64,000 nucleotides of DNA from an uncultured Chloroflexota bacterium (GTDB lineage: Bacteria > Chloroflexota > Chloroflexia > Thermomicrobiales > UBA6265): positions 10,172 through 74,171 of the forward strand of contig CALGSZ010000157.1 of assembly GCA_937901745.1 (NCBI GenBank), written 5' to 3'. The translations under genes and the position numbers were made by a program. Below are positions 9,981 through 17,706 of the stretch, in pieces. The notes below the pieces were generated by a model. The model was not told the origin of the DNA and did not search any database. It saw only the letters and a program-made list of their open reading frames with translations. Numbering within the stretch: the stretch's first letter is position 1; the number at the start of each line of letters is the position of its first letter.

Positions 9981-11006
9981 TCAGTTGTTACTCGGTGAGC
10001 CGAAGGCCAGGGCCGGCAACCGCCGCGCGATGGCGCCGACCAAACGCTCCGCCTGCTCCGTGGCATCGAAGGCGGACGGGACAGCGATTTGCAACTCAGC
10101 GGATACCAGCGCCTCAGCGACCTGCGCCGGCAATGAGTCGATGGTTGCGACTTTGACGGCGCTGCCGAAGTCACGCCGCGGCGCATCGCCGACAACGATG
10201 ACCGGGCAGCCGGCCGCGACCGGGAGCAGCGCCCGCGCGGCGGCCAGGGGATCGGTGCCGATGCCAACGACGATCGCTAACCGAGCGGCGCCGTACCGCG
10301 CCGGAAGCTCAGCCTCAGGCACGAACGGCCAATCCGGCAGCGGTGCGATGCCTGACGCAATCGTGGTGACAGTCACACCGGCCTCGCTGAGCGCGGAGCG
10401 GGCTGCTTGGGCAACATCCATGTCGTCATAGCCGACTAGGAGCACATCCGTCCGCTGCTCGGGGGAGTGGGGCTGAGGCATCACCGCCGGTCCGAATGGA
10501 ACGGACTGTGTGGAGCCTTCAGGAAGCGCCGAGATGACGAGGTCGGCATCGGGCAGGAGCGGCTGGCCACCTCCAGCAGCGTGGGCGACGCGGACGAAGT
10601 GCCGGCCAGAGCGACCGGTCAGGAGCTCAATGATGGCCGGGGGCGTGCCCTCGTGAAGAATCACCGCGTCGATGGTGGCAAGTTCCCGGCTGAGCCAAAG
10701 CGCTCCTTCGATGCCAGGCGGCATTTCGTAGGTACGGTACCGGAGGCGCGGATAACGAGCCGAGAAAGCGCGGAGTGGAGCAGCGCCGCGCTCGCGGAGC
10801 AGCGCGACAGTCGGCGCGTTGCGGCGCTCCTCGAGAAAGGTCACCTCGTGTCCACGCTCGGTCAGGGCCTGCATGACGGCCCGGGCCGTTGTCGCCAACG
10901 GATTCCCGTAATCGGAGACCAGCGACGCTCCGAAGATGGCGAGCCGCAGCGGCCGGAGCAGCCGCCCGTTGGGTGACACCGGCGGTGTTGCGTTCGTGCC
11001 GGTCAT
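9981..11006 (-). CDS. Putative GT-B fold glycosyltransferase-like protein
   Basis: The 341-residue protein has two Rossmann-like halves. The first opens LRLAIFGASLVSDYGNPLATTARAVMQALTERGHEVTFLEE, like the glycosyltransferase/CgeB-type proteins. The second contains TDVLLVGYDD and a late YGAARLAIVVGIGTDPLAAARALLPVAAGCPVIVVGDAP stretch resembling the nucleotide-sugar-binding C-terminal half of GT-B enzymes. No classic EX7E motif was found. It lies 12 nt downstream of the gamma-glutamyltransferase gene on the same strand, so they are probably cotranscribed. Function is unproven. Confidence 0.5.
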   Translation of the reverse strand: MTGTNATPPVSPNGRLLRPLRLAIFGASLVSDYGNPLATTARAVMQALTERGHEVTFLEERRNAPTVALLRERGAAPLRAFSARYPRLRYRTYEMPPGIEGALWLSRELATIDAVILHEGTPPAIIELLTGRSGRHFVRVAHAAGGGQPLLPDADLVISALPEGSTQSVPFGPAVMPQPHSPEQRTDVLLVGYDDMDVAQAARSALSEAGVTVTTIASGIAPLPDWPFVPEAELPARYGAARLAIVVGIGTDPLAAARALLPVAAGCPVIVVGDAPRRDFGSAVKVATIDSLPAQVAEALVSAELQIAVPSAFDATEQAERLVGAIARRLPALAFGSPSNN

Positions 11007-11018
11007 CGGGATCTCACG

Positions 11019-12605
11019 CTAATAGCCAAGTGCCACTCCGTCCGCGCGCGGATCCGCGCCACCGCGCAACAGGCCGCTATCGGGATCGCGCAGGATCATC
11101 TGGGCGTGGCCGAAGTTCACGTCCCATGGCGACGTGCGGAGCACCAAGTGTCCGCGCCGCGCCAAATCAGAGAACGTCTGATCCGGGAAGCGACCCTCGA
11201 GGCCGACGAGTCGCGGATCGGAGCCCGGACCGCCGCCTGCGACCCAGCGCGGCGCTTCGATCGCTGCCTGGGGGTCGAGGCCAAAGTCGACGAGGTTGGT
11301 GATGAGCTGGAGCTGCACTTGCGCCTGCGCGTCACCGCCCTGCGTTCCGATCGGTCCGAGGAGCCGTCCGTCCTTCAGGAGCATGCTCGGCATCAGCGTG
11401 TGGAGTGTCCGCTTGCCGCCCTCGAGGCGGTTCGGGTGATCGTCCTCGAGAGAGAAGTAGGCGCCGCGACACTGCAAGATGATGCCTGTCCCCTCGGCCA
11501 CGACGCCGGAGCCGAACGCGAGGTAGACGCTCTGGATCATCGAGGCGGCGTTGCCGTCACGATCCACCGCGCAGAGATAGACCGTGTCTCCGGCCAAGGC
11601 CGGCTGCCCCCGCCAAGCCGTGGTCGGGTCATAGTCGCTCCAAAGCTCGCGGGCGAACTCTTTCGAGGTTAGGCGCGCGACATCAATGGGACGGAACGCC
11701 GGGTCGGTCAGCTCGGCGTCCCGGATCGCGAAGGCGCGCTTCTTCGCCTCGATCAAGGGGTGCAGGTGATCCGCGGTGCCCCAGTGCCCGAGCGTCACCT
11801 GCTCCGCGAGATTCAGTTCGATGAGCACGGTGATGCCTTGAGAATTGGGTGGCATCGTGGCGACCGTCAGGCCCCGATAGTCCGTCTTGGCCGGCTCGAC
11901 CCATTCCGCTTCGTGGCGGGCGAGATCGTCAGCGGCGAGCGTTCCGCCGAGCTGGCGCGAGGTGGCGAGGATCCGCTCGGCGATGGCGCCGGAGTAGAAG
12001 GCATCTCGCCCCTCGCGGGCGATTCGCTCGAGGGACGCGGCCAACTCCGGCAGGCGCAGTCGATCTCCCGGTCGCGGAGCGGCGCCTCCTGGAAGGTAGA
12101 TGCGCCGAAACTCGTCGTTGAAGCCACCGACGCTCTCAGCCCAGGCGAGGCTGTCGGCCAGGTTCGGCGTCACCGGGAAACCCTCACGGGCGTGGGCGAT
12201 CGCGCGTTGCAGCAAGCGGTCGAGACCAAGTCGGCCGAAGCGCTCGCTTGCCTTCGCCCAGGCATCAATCGTGCCTGGTACTGTGACGGCGTGGATGCCG
12301 CGCTGGGGCATCCGGCCGAACTGGGCGCGGAGGGCGGCGCGGTCGGCGGCCATCGGAGCGCGGCCGGAGCCGTTGAGCCCGGTGAGGGCGCCGGTCTTTG
12401 CGTCGTAGACGAGGAGGAAGCAGTCTCCGCCGATCGACGTCTGATCGGGATAGACGACCGTCAGCACCGCATTGGCAGCAATGACGGCATCGACCGCTGT
12501 GCCGCCAGCTTGCAGCGCTTCCAGTCCCGCCGCCGTGGCGAGCGCGTGCGGCGTAGCCACCATTCCATTGAATGCCAGCGCGGTCGGCCGTCCGGTGCGG
12601 AACAC
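11019..12605 (-). CDS. ggt: Gamma-glutamyltransferase family protein
   Basis: The 528-residue proenzyme-like protein has the Ntn-hydrolase layout. The N-terminal part begins MVATPHALATAAGLEALQAGGTAVDAVIAAN. The likely autoprocessing nucleophile is Thr341 in GDTVYLCAVDRDGNA, and the small-subunit part carries KRTLHTLMPSMLLKDG and GTQGGDAQAQ. The family transfers or hydrolyses gamma-glutamyl groups (glutathione, poly-gamma-glutamate) or acts as an acylase. There is no signal peptide, so this copy is probably cytoplasmic, unlike the periplasmic E. coli enzyme. It heads a two-gene operon with the GT-B-like gene. Substrate is uncertain. Confidence 0.85.
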   Translation of the reverse strand: MFRTGRPTALAFNGMVATPHALATAAGLEALQAGGTAVDAVIAANAVLTVVYPDQTSIGGDCFLLVYDAKTGALTGLNGSGRAPMAADRAALRAQFGRMPQRGIHAVTVPGTIDAWAKASERFGRLGLDRLLQRAIAHAREGFPVTPNLADSLAWAESVGGFNDEFRRIYLPGGAAPRPGDRLRLPELAASLERIAREGRDAFYSGAIAERILATSRQLGGTLAADDLARHEAEWVEPAKTDYRGLTVATMPPNSQGITVLIELNLAEQVTLGHWGTADHLHPLIEAKKRAFAIRDAELTDPAFRPIDVARLTSKEFARELWSDYDPTTAWRGQPALAGDTVYLCAVDRDGNAASMIQSVYLAFGSGVVAEGTGIILQCRGAYFSLEDDHPNRLEGGKRTLHTLMPSMLLKDGRLLGPIGTQGGDAQAQVQLQLITNLVDFGLDPQAAIEAPRWVAGGGPGSDPRLVGLEGRFPDQTFSDLARRGHLVLRTSPWDVNFGHAQMILRDPDSGLLRGGADPRADGVALGY

Positions 12606-12774
12606 CTGCTCTCCTCCGTTCTTCGCGATCGTTGCCTAAGTTACAGCCGCTCGTTCGCCTTACTTCGGTCGTGATGATACCAGGGCATCGTCAGAATGAA
12701 TGCGGTAGCATCAGCCATGGAGCGGCCGGCCGGGTCGCTGCCCATGAAAGATGCCAAGTCGAGGAGGTCTGCCA

Positions 12775-14172
12775 ATGCCGGCTCGCCGCTTACTCCTCGC
12801 GCTCACCCTGTTAGTCGGGCTGGGCGCGACGGCTTTCATTCCCACCGCCGCTGCACTGGCACAAGATGCGACGCCCGAGGCCACGCCGGTAGGTACGCCA
12901 GCGGCAACGCCAGAAGCTTCTCCGGTCGGCTCTCCCGCCGCGACCCCGGAGGCTACGCCCATCGCATCGCCGGTCGCATCGCCTGTGGCGTCGCCTGAGG
13001 CATCGCCCGAGGGGACGCCGACTGCCGAAGCCGGAGTGCGGCTGGATCTGGCGGCGATGGCGCTCGCGAGCGATGATCTGCCGCCGGAAGTCTCGCTCAT
13101 CTACGAGTTCTACATGACGGGCGAGGAAGTCGCGGTCGGACTGGCGGGCGCACTGGGTGATTCTGACTCTATCCTCGCGTCCGATCTGCTCTGGTTCTAT
13201 CAGAGTCAGTATGAATCCCCGGACGGGACGATCCGCATTCGCACCTACGTCGAGGAGTACACCTCGCCGGAGGCCGCGGTGGCGGGCTTCGGGATTCTGG
13301 AAGACGAGACGCGGCTGACCACGTCCGACGCCGCCTTCATCGACCGGCCGGCGCCGGACGACCTCGGCGAAGCGCCGCGCGAGATTACGGCCGGGATCTA
13401 TCCTGACTCGGAGGGCTCTGGTCAGCTTCAGGTGATCGACGTGACCTTCCGCGTCGGCAATCTCGTCGGCGGCGTGTCGATCGAGACGCCCGAGGGCGTG
13501 CGTCCAGACGAGGGCGTCTTACTGGATCTGGCGCGCCGTCTCGAGGAGCGGATGCGCGCCGTGCTCGACGGACAATCGTTGCCGGGGATCGATCCCGTGC
13601 TCCCGACACTGATGGTGCCGGCATCACAAGACGCGATCCAGATTCAAGAGGGATACGTCTCGGTCGGTGAGGTCTTTGGGCCGGAGGCCGAGCAGGCGAT
13701 TGGCTTCGACCACCAGAGTGGGTATATGCGCAGCGACTCCTACGGCTTCGACGCCAGCACGGGCGCGCCGGTGCCAATCGTCTCCGTCGCGCTGTCGAAG
13801 TTCGGCTCGGAAATCGCCCCGCTGTCGCTGCTGACGAACGCTGACCTCGTCACGCCATTCGAGAACGTGTCGCGCGTTCGGATGGAGCGCATCCCCGGGA
13901 CGTCGGCGTCGCTCGGAATGAGCTACTCGAATCCCTTCATCGCAACGGGCACGACCTCAGTGGACAGCTTCCGCATCATGATGATCGTTGAGGAAACGAT
14001 CGTCACGATCGACGTCCAGGGAGCGGCGTCGGCCGAGGCCGCGCGAAACACGGCGCGCGAAGTGGCCTCCGCATATGCGTCATGTCTGAGCGCGGGCGGC
14101 CCTTGCGAGCTGGAGCCGCTGCCCATCTTGGAGTTGACGTCCGAGGGCGGGACTCCGGCCGCGCAGGACTAA
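12775..14172 (+). CDS. Secreted protein with N-terminal TP/SP tetrapeptide linker
   Basis: The ATG at 12775 has GAGGAGGT 6 nt upstream and starts a 30-residue Sec signal peptide (basic start, hydrophobic core, ALAQ cleavage region). Residues 32-82 are thirteen tandem tetrapeptides ending in TP or SP with Ala, Gly, Glu or Val between. The remaining 380 residues form an extracellular domain I do not recognise, with alternating hydrophobic strands and two late cysteines near CLSAGGPC. Such Thr/Ser-Pro linkers lift domains off the cell surface and are often glycosylated. Length is 465 residues. A strong hairpin terminator follows. Function is unknown. Confidence 0.8.
   Translation: MPARRLLLALTLLVGLGATAFIPTAAALAQDATPEATPVGTPAATPEASPVGSPAATPEATPIASPVASPVASPEASPEGTPTAEAGVRLDLAAMALASDDLPPEVSLIYEFYMTGEEVAVGLAGALGDSDSILASDLLWFYQSQYESPDGTIRIRTYVEEYTSPEAAVAGFGILEDETRLTTSDAAFIDRPAPDDLGEAPREITAGIYPDSEGSGQLQVIDVTFRVGNLVGGVSIETPEGVRPDEGVLLDLARRLEERMRAVLDGQSLPGIDPVLPTLMVPASQDAIQIQEGYVSVGEVFGPEAEQAIGFDHQSGYMRSDSYGFDASTGAPVPIVSVALSKFGSEIAPLSLLTNADLVTPFENVSRVRMERIPGTSASLGMSYSNPFIATGTTSVDSFRIMMIVEETIVTIDVQGAASAEAARNTAREVASAYASCLSAGGPCELEPLPILELTSEGGTPAAQD
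12868..13020 (+). repeat. Thirteen 12-nt coding repeats (xxTP/xxSP)
   Basis: Each unit encodes two small or acidic residues followed by Thr-Pro or Ser-Pro. The DNA copies vary at many positions while the TP/SP pattern holds, which points to selection on the protein rather than recent slippage. Confidence 0.85.
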
Positions 14173-14196
14173 GAGCCAGGTAGATATGCAGACAGG

Positions 14197-14226
14197 CGGG
14201 CCAGTCAGCGGGAGCTGACTGGCCCG
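14197..14226. terminator. Convergent intrinsic terminator
   Basis: A 13-bp perfect stem (14197-14209 with 14214-14226) closes a GGGA tetraloop between the convergent TP/SP protein and the aquaporin gene. It is placed to stop transcription from both sides, although the T-rich tail is short. Confidence 0.75.
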
Positions 14227-14254
14227 ATTCGTGATGTTTGCAAGTGCTTCGTTG

Positions 14255-15070
14255 TTACCGGCGACGCCGCTGCGCCCGCCGTCGCACGGGAGCCGAAGGC
14301 TCCACGTACTCCTCAGTTTCGACGGCTCCGCGTGGCGCTTCGGGCTGGACGCGCTCAGCCTCGGCGCCGGCCCGCACGCCGGACAGGAGAACGTCGTTGT
14401 AGACGACGGCGGCGACGACCGCGCCGACGATCGGCCCAACGATCCAAACCCAGAAATCGGAGAAGTCGCCCTGAATGACGGCCGGTCCGAACCAGCGGGC
14501 TGGATTCATCGCCGCGCCGCTGACGGCTCCACCCGCCAGGATATCCATCGTGATCGTCAGGCCAATGGCGAGGCCGGCTATGCCTCTCCCCATCGAGCGG
14601 GTGTCGATGGCGACGCCGAACACAACGAACATCAGGAAGAAGGTCAGGATGATCTCCATGACGAGCGCGTTGCCGGCGCTAAGCGCATGGTCGGTTGTCA
14701 AAGCTCGTCCAACGGCCGGTACGCCAAGATTGACGGCGTCTCGGTTGCGATCGACATCGAGGTAGGTCAGCGTCAGCGCCGCCGCGCCGGCCAACGCGCC
14801 GAGCATCTGCGCGATGATGTACATGATGGCGCGGCTGCTATCGATACGCCGGGCCGCCCACAGGCCGATCGTCAGCGCGGGATTGAAGACGCCACCGGAG
14901 ATGTGGCCGAGCGCCGCGACCATCAACCCGATCGCCAGGCCGTGAGCGAGCGCGATCGCGACGATGTCCTGTCCTTGGGTGAGGATGATCGAGCCGACGC
15001 CCGCGAAGACAAGCGTGAACGGGCCGAGGAACTCCACAATCGCTAACTTCAGCCAATCGCGGTTCTCCAA
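14255..15070 (-). CDS. Aquaporin / MIP family channel
   Basis: The 271-residue protein has six membrane segments and two NPA boxes: GGVFNPALT at 59-67 and GAAMNPARWFGP at 185-196. The Arg after the second NPA is the selectivity-filter arginine, so it should pass water or small neutral solutes. The start is a TTG supported by AGGAGGAGGGAG. A C-terminal extension of about 45 residues, acidic then ending in an arginine cluster, is longer than in typical AqpZ and probably lies in the cytoplasm. It cannot be decided from motifs alone whether it carries water or glycerol. Confidence 0.88.
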   Translation of the reverse strand: MENRDWLKLAIVEFLGPFTLVFAGVGSIILTQGQDIVAIALAHGLAIGLMVAALGHISGGVFNPALTIGLWAARRIDSSRAIMYIIAQMLGALAGAAALTLTYLDVDRNRDAVNLGVPAVGRALTTDHALSAGNALVMEIILTFFLMFVVFGVAIDTRSMGRGIAGLAIGLTITMDILAGGAVSGAAMNPARWFGPAVIQGDFSDFWVWIVGPIVGAVVAAVVYNDVLLSGVRAGAEAERVQPEAPRGAVETEEYVEPSAPVRRRAQRRRR

Positions 15071-15223
15071 AGCCTTTTCTCCCTCCTCCTAATTCCCCAA
15101 TATGGCCGCGGCCTCGGCCCGAGATCCTGCCTAGGTGGCGAAGACGCGAGCCGAGGAGCGTCCGGAGTGTAGGAGCAAGGCCAGAGCGAGCGCAATAGCT
15201 GGCGGCGCGATGCGGCCGCGCGA

Positions 15224-15796
15224 TCAGCCGGCGCGGAATGTCAGCGAGTTCAGCCGGAAGTCGTCGACGTAGATGAAGACGGCGTAGGTGCCGGGCGCCA
15301 GGCCTCCAGGCGACCAGGGCAGCGCGACCCAGCGGCGCGAGGAGCTACTCTCGATCCGTTGCTCCGAGCGCGCGATCTCCGCGCCGTCGGCCGTCGTCCA
15401 AATCGCGATCACGGTCTGGCCTGCCTGCAGGTGGGAGATCTCGGCCGCCGCGTAGATCGTTCCGGCCGACAACGGAACGGACCGAATCTCGTTCTGCGGG
15501 GAGCCGTCGGAGTTGACGGAGCTCGCCAGGACGAGATTGGCCAGCGCGGGCGCTGTCGTCAGTGTCGGAGCCGGCGTGGGAGTTGGGAGGCGGATACGCT
15601 CCGCGATCGCCGTCGCTTGGGTGTCGCCCAGGATCGCGCCGCGCGTCGCCTCTCGCGTGCTGGCCATGCGCTGATCCTCGGCGCGGTCAGAGACGCAGCC
15701 GGCCGCGAACCCGACGACGATCAACGCGATCAGCGCGGGGTAGGCGCGGCTGGCGCTACGGCGCGGTACGCGGCGGGCGGTAGGGGCCGAAGGCAT
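15224..15796 (-). CDS. Putative lipoprotein
   Basis: The ATG at 15796 has GAGGAG 8 nt upstream and gives 190 residues. After a basic N-terminus comes the hydrophobic stretch YPALIALIVVGFAAGC, whose last four residues form a lipobox with Cys as the lipidation site. A TP/AP-rich linker follows (LPTPTPAPTLTTAP), then a roughly 100-residue beta-rich domain ending LAPGTYAVFIYVDDFRLNSLTFRAG, which looks like a small extracellular beta-sandwich. The first 41 nt overlap the end of the recombinase gene in another frame, so both are likely on one transcript. Function is unknown. Confidence 0.65.
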   Translation of the reverse strand: MPSAPTARRVPRRSASRAYPALIALIVVGFAAGCVSDRAEDQRMASTREATRGAILGDTQATAIAERIRLPTPTPAPTLTTAPALANLVLASSVNSDGSPQNEIRSVPLSAGTIYAAAEISHLQAGQTVIAIWTTADGAEIARSEQRIESSSSRRWVALPWSPGGLAPGTYAVFIYVDDFRLNSLTFRAG

Positions 15797-16826
15797 CCTG
15801 GTACTCCTCGGCCACTTCCAGCGCCGTCTTGTGGACGTAGATGCGCGTGGTCTGCGGAGAGGCATGGCCCAGAATCGTCTGGACCGTGGACTCGCGGACT
15901 CGGCGGCGGACCATCTCGGTCGCCAGGCCATGACGGAACGAATGGGGCGTAACCTCACTCTCGATTCCTAGCGCCTCACAGAGCTGGGCGACGATGTGCT
16001 CCACGGTGCGCGGGCTGATCGCGCGACCGGCGTCACCGAGTTTATCGCGCCCGCTGAAAGCCGGGAGCGCGCCCGCGCCTCGGATCGCGTCGCCGCGCGC
16101 CGTCCAGTAGGCCGTGAGCGCCTCGGCCGTCTCGGCGTCGAAGTGAACCGTTCGGCTCTTTCCCCCCTTCGCCCGGTAGATGTTCGCCGTGCCATTCGTC
16201 AGGTCAATGTCGCGCCGGCGTAGGGCACAAAGCTCAGAAACGCGCACGCCGGTGCGGAAGAGGAACAAGATCATCGCCCGCACTTTCAGACGCCGTAGCT
16301 CCGCCTGCGGTTTCGCTTCTCGCGGCATTGACCGGACGTGATCAACGATGCGCTGGAGATCGCTGAGCTTGACGTCCGGCGGCGGGGGCGTGAAGCGCGG
16401 CATCATCGCGGCGATCCGGACGCGGAGCCGGTCGGTCGCTAGCGTCGGATGGAGGTCGTAGGCGGCGAGATACGCGCAGAACTTCCGAACCGCGGCGAGA
16501 TTGTTCTGCGCGGTCCGCATCCGGGAAACCTCCTCCGGCGTCCGCACGTCGGGCGGGACGATTACCGCCGCGAACGAGGTGACGTGATCGGGCTGCAGCG
16601 ACGCGACTGGCGCGACCTCCGGGTCGATCCCCTCATGCTGGGCCAAATGTCGTAGGAACTTCGCGATTCCGTGGCGGTAGGTCTTCTTGGATCGAGGGGC
16701 GAGCCGCAGGTCGCCGAAAAACATCTCGACGGCGGTCGCGATCGTAACCGGACCTGTCTGCTCCAGTGCCGATTGATTCGTCTCCGTCCCGCGCTCGATG
16801 CCGTCCAAGATCGCAGCGGATCGCAC
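15756..16826 (-). CDS. Tyrosine recombinase (XerC/XerD-like)
   Basis: The 356-residue protein has an N-terminal SAM-like core-binding domain (about residues 28-125) and a C-terminal catalytic domain with all expected residues: Arg195 in TGVRVSEL, Lys in RAKGGKSR (220-223), His295 and Arg298 in PHSFRH, His321 in LGHAS and the Tyr330 nucleophile in RIYVH. It starts at GTG with AAGGAGGAGG 8 nt upstream. It is somewhat longer than chromosomal Xer proteins, and no phage or integron genes surround it. It could be the housekeeping dimer-resolution enzyme or a stray integrase. No attachment site was identified. Confidence 0.85.
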   Translation of the reverse strand: MRSAAILDGIERGTETNQSALEQTGPVTIATAVEMFFGDLRLAPRSKKTYRHGIAKFLRHLAQHEGIDPEVAPVASLQPDHVTSFAAVIVPPDVRTPEEVSRMRTAQNNLAAVRKFCAYLAAYDLHPTLATDRLRVRIAAMMPRFTPPPPDVKLSDLQRIVDHVRSMPREAKPQAELRRLKVRAMILFLFRTGVRVSELCALRRRDIDLTNGTANIYRAKGGKSRTVHFDAETAEALTAYWTARGDAIRGAGALPAFSGRDKLGDAGRAISPRTVEHIVAQLCEALGIESEVTPHSFRHGLATEMVRRRVRESTVQTILGHASPQTTRIYVHKTALEVAEEYQDAFGPYRPPRTAP

Positions 16827-16890
16827 CCGCTTCCTCCTCCTTCGCGGGGCGTGCCAAATGCGTGAGCGATGGGCGGGGACCGCTCACAAG

Positions 16891-16902
16891 GTGTACGTAC
16901 AC
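16891..16902. promoter_or_regulatory. 12-bp palindrome overlapping the recombinase promoter
   Basis: GTGTACGTACAC is a perfect palindrome. On the minus strand it overlaps the end of the predicted -10 box and covers the expected start of transcription, a classic repressor position. Confidence 0.45.
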
Positions 16903-16930
16903 TCTAGATTGCGGAGGATGACTACGTCAA
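16901..16930 (-). promoter_or_regulatory. Predicted recombinase promoter
   Basis: Read on the minus strand, TTGACG (16930-16925) and TAGAGT (16906-16901) are separated by 18 nt. Transcription would begin near 16894, about 68 nt before the GTG start. Confidence 0.5.
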
Positions 16931-17024
16931 GAGCGTACTGTCATGGTGGGATGTCGTCAGAGGCTCTCGTAGTGGGTCCGAAACAAATACGTCAAACTGC
17001 GGATGTAGCAACGCGGACGAGCCC

Positions 17025-17474
17025 CTAAGCTGACTCACCAGAGCGGTCGGCGTCGGACCCCGTCGGTGCGGACGACGCGGCCGCGTAGCGGCGGACCAGA
17101 GGGACCATTTCGTGGTGAAACTCCCCGTTTGAGACGATCCGCGTGACGCCCGCCGCTTTGGCTGCTCGCCGACCGTCCACGTCGGTGTGGGAACCGAAGG
17201 CAAGCAGGGGTGTCTCATTCCCCTCGGCGCGCAGCTCCCGAATCAGCTCCCATTCGACACCGGCGCTCATGTCGATGATGCCAAGCGCAACCGGCCCTTC
17301 GCCGCGAAGGCGTTCGACGAAGGTGCCCGTCGTTGGGACGAAGGCAACCGCGTAACCGAGGTCCCGCAGGGTGTTGCCGATCCGTACGCCGAAGAAGAGA
17401 TCGCGATTGAGCACGACGATCAATCCCCGCGAAGCGGTCGTGGATTCGGAATCGTGCGCGGCAGCGATCGTCAT
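17025..17474 (-). CDS. Receiver-like (degenerate response regulator) protein
   Basis: The ATG at 17474 has GAGGAG upstream and gives 149 residues. The core resembles a CheY-like receiver: a first strand GLIVVLNRDLFFGVRIGNTLRDLGYAVAFV, an acceptor-like aspartate in LGIIDMS, and a strand ending LLAFGSH. The usual N-terminal acidic pair is reduced to NRD, and no clear conserved lysine is seen near IVSNGEFHHEM. It may therefore be a pseudo-receiver acting through protein contacts. No output domain or histidine kinase is adjacent. It is divergent from the MMPL gene. Confidence 0.55.
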   Translation of the reverse strand: MTIAAAHDSESTTASRGLIVVLNRDLFFGVRIGNTLRDLGYAVAFVPTTGTFVERLRGEGPVALGIIDMSAGVEWELIRELRAEGNETPLLAFGSHTDVDGRRAAKAAGVTRIVSNGEFHHEMVPLVRRYAAASSAPTGSDADRSGESA

Positions 17475-17588
17475 GGAGGACTCCTCGAAATGAACGACGA
17501 AGACCATTCAGTGGCGCGGAACCGCACACGTGGCCGCGCCATGGGTACGCGGCAATTGTGAACCGTCGAGGATCGTAGGTGCCAGGGG

Positions 17589-17617
17589 TTGACAGGAGGG
17601 ACATCGAGGCATAGAGT
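17589..17617 (+). promoter_or_regulatory. Strong sigma70-type promoter of the MMPL gene
   Basis: TTGACA at 17589-17594, a 17-nt spacer and TAGAGT at 17612-17617 give a near-consensus promoter. Transcription should start near 17624, leaving a leader of about 83 nt. Confidence 0.7.
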
Positions 17618-17706
17618 AACGTCGTTCGGAAATGGTAACGGTGTTCGGTTTCGGTTGCGGTTCGATGTTGACGGATAGGCGGGAGCGGAAAGGTAAGGAG
17701 ACTGTT

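Noticed and set aside
12868..13020. Repeat tract considered as a CRISPR-like or minisatellite array
   Set aside because: Units are 12 nt without spacers and are in frame with a signal-peptide protein, so they are coding repeats.
12711..13100. Minus-strand frame with tandem GVASGV/GDATGD repeats
   Set aside because: It is the reverse complement of the TP/SP repeat in the secreted protein gene.
14231..15046. 271-codon plus-strand frame opposite the aquaporin
   Set aside because: The minus strand encodes two NPA boxes and six membrane helices, so the plus-strand frame is a shadow.
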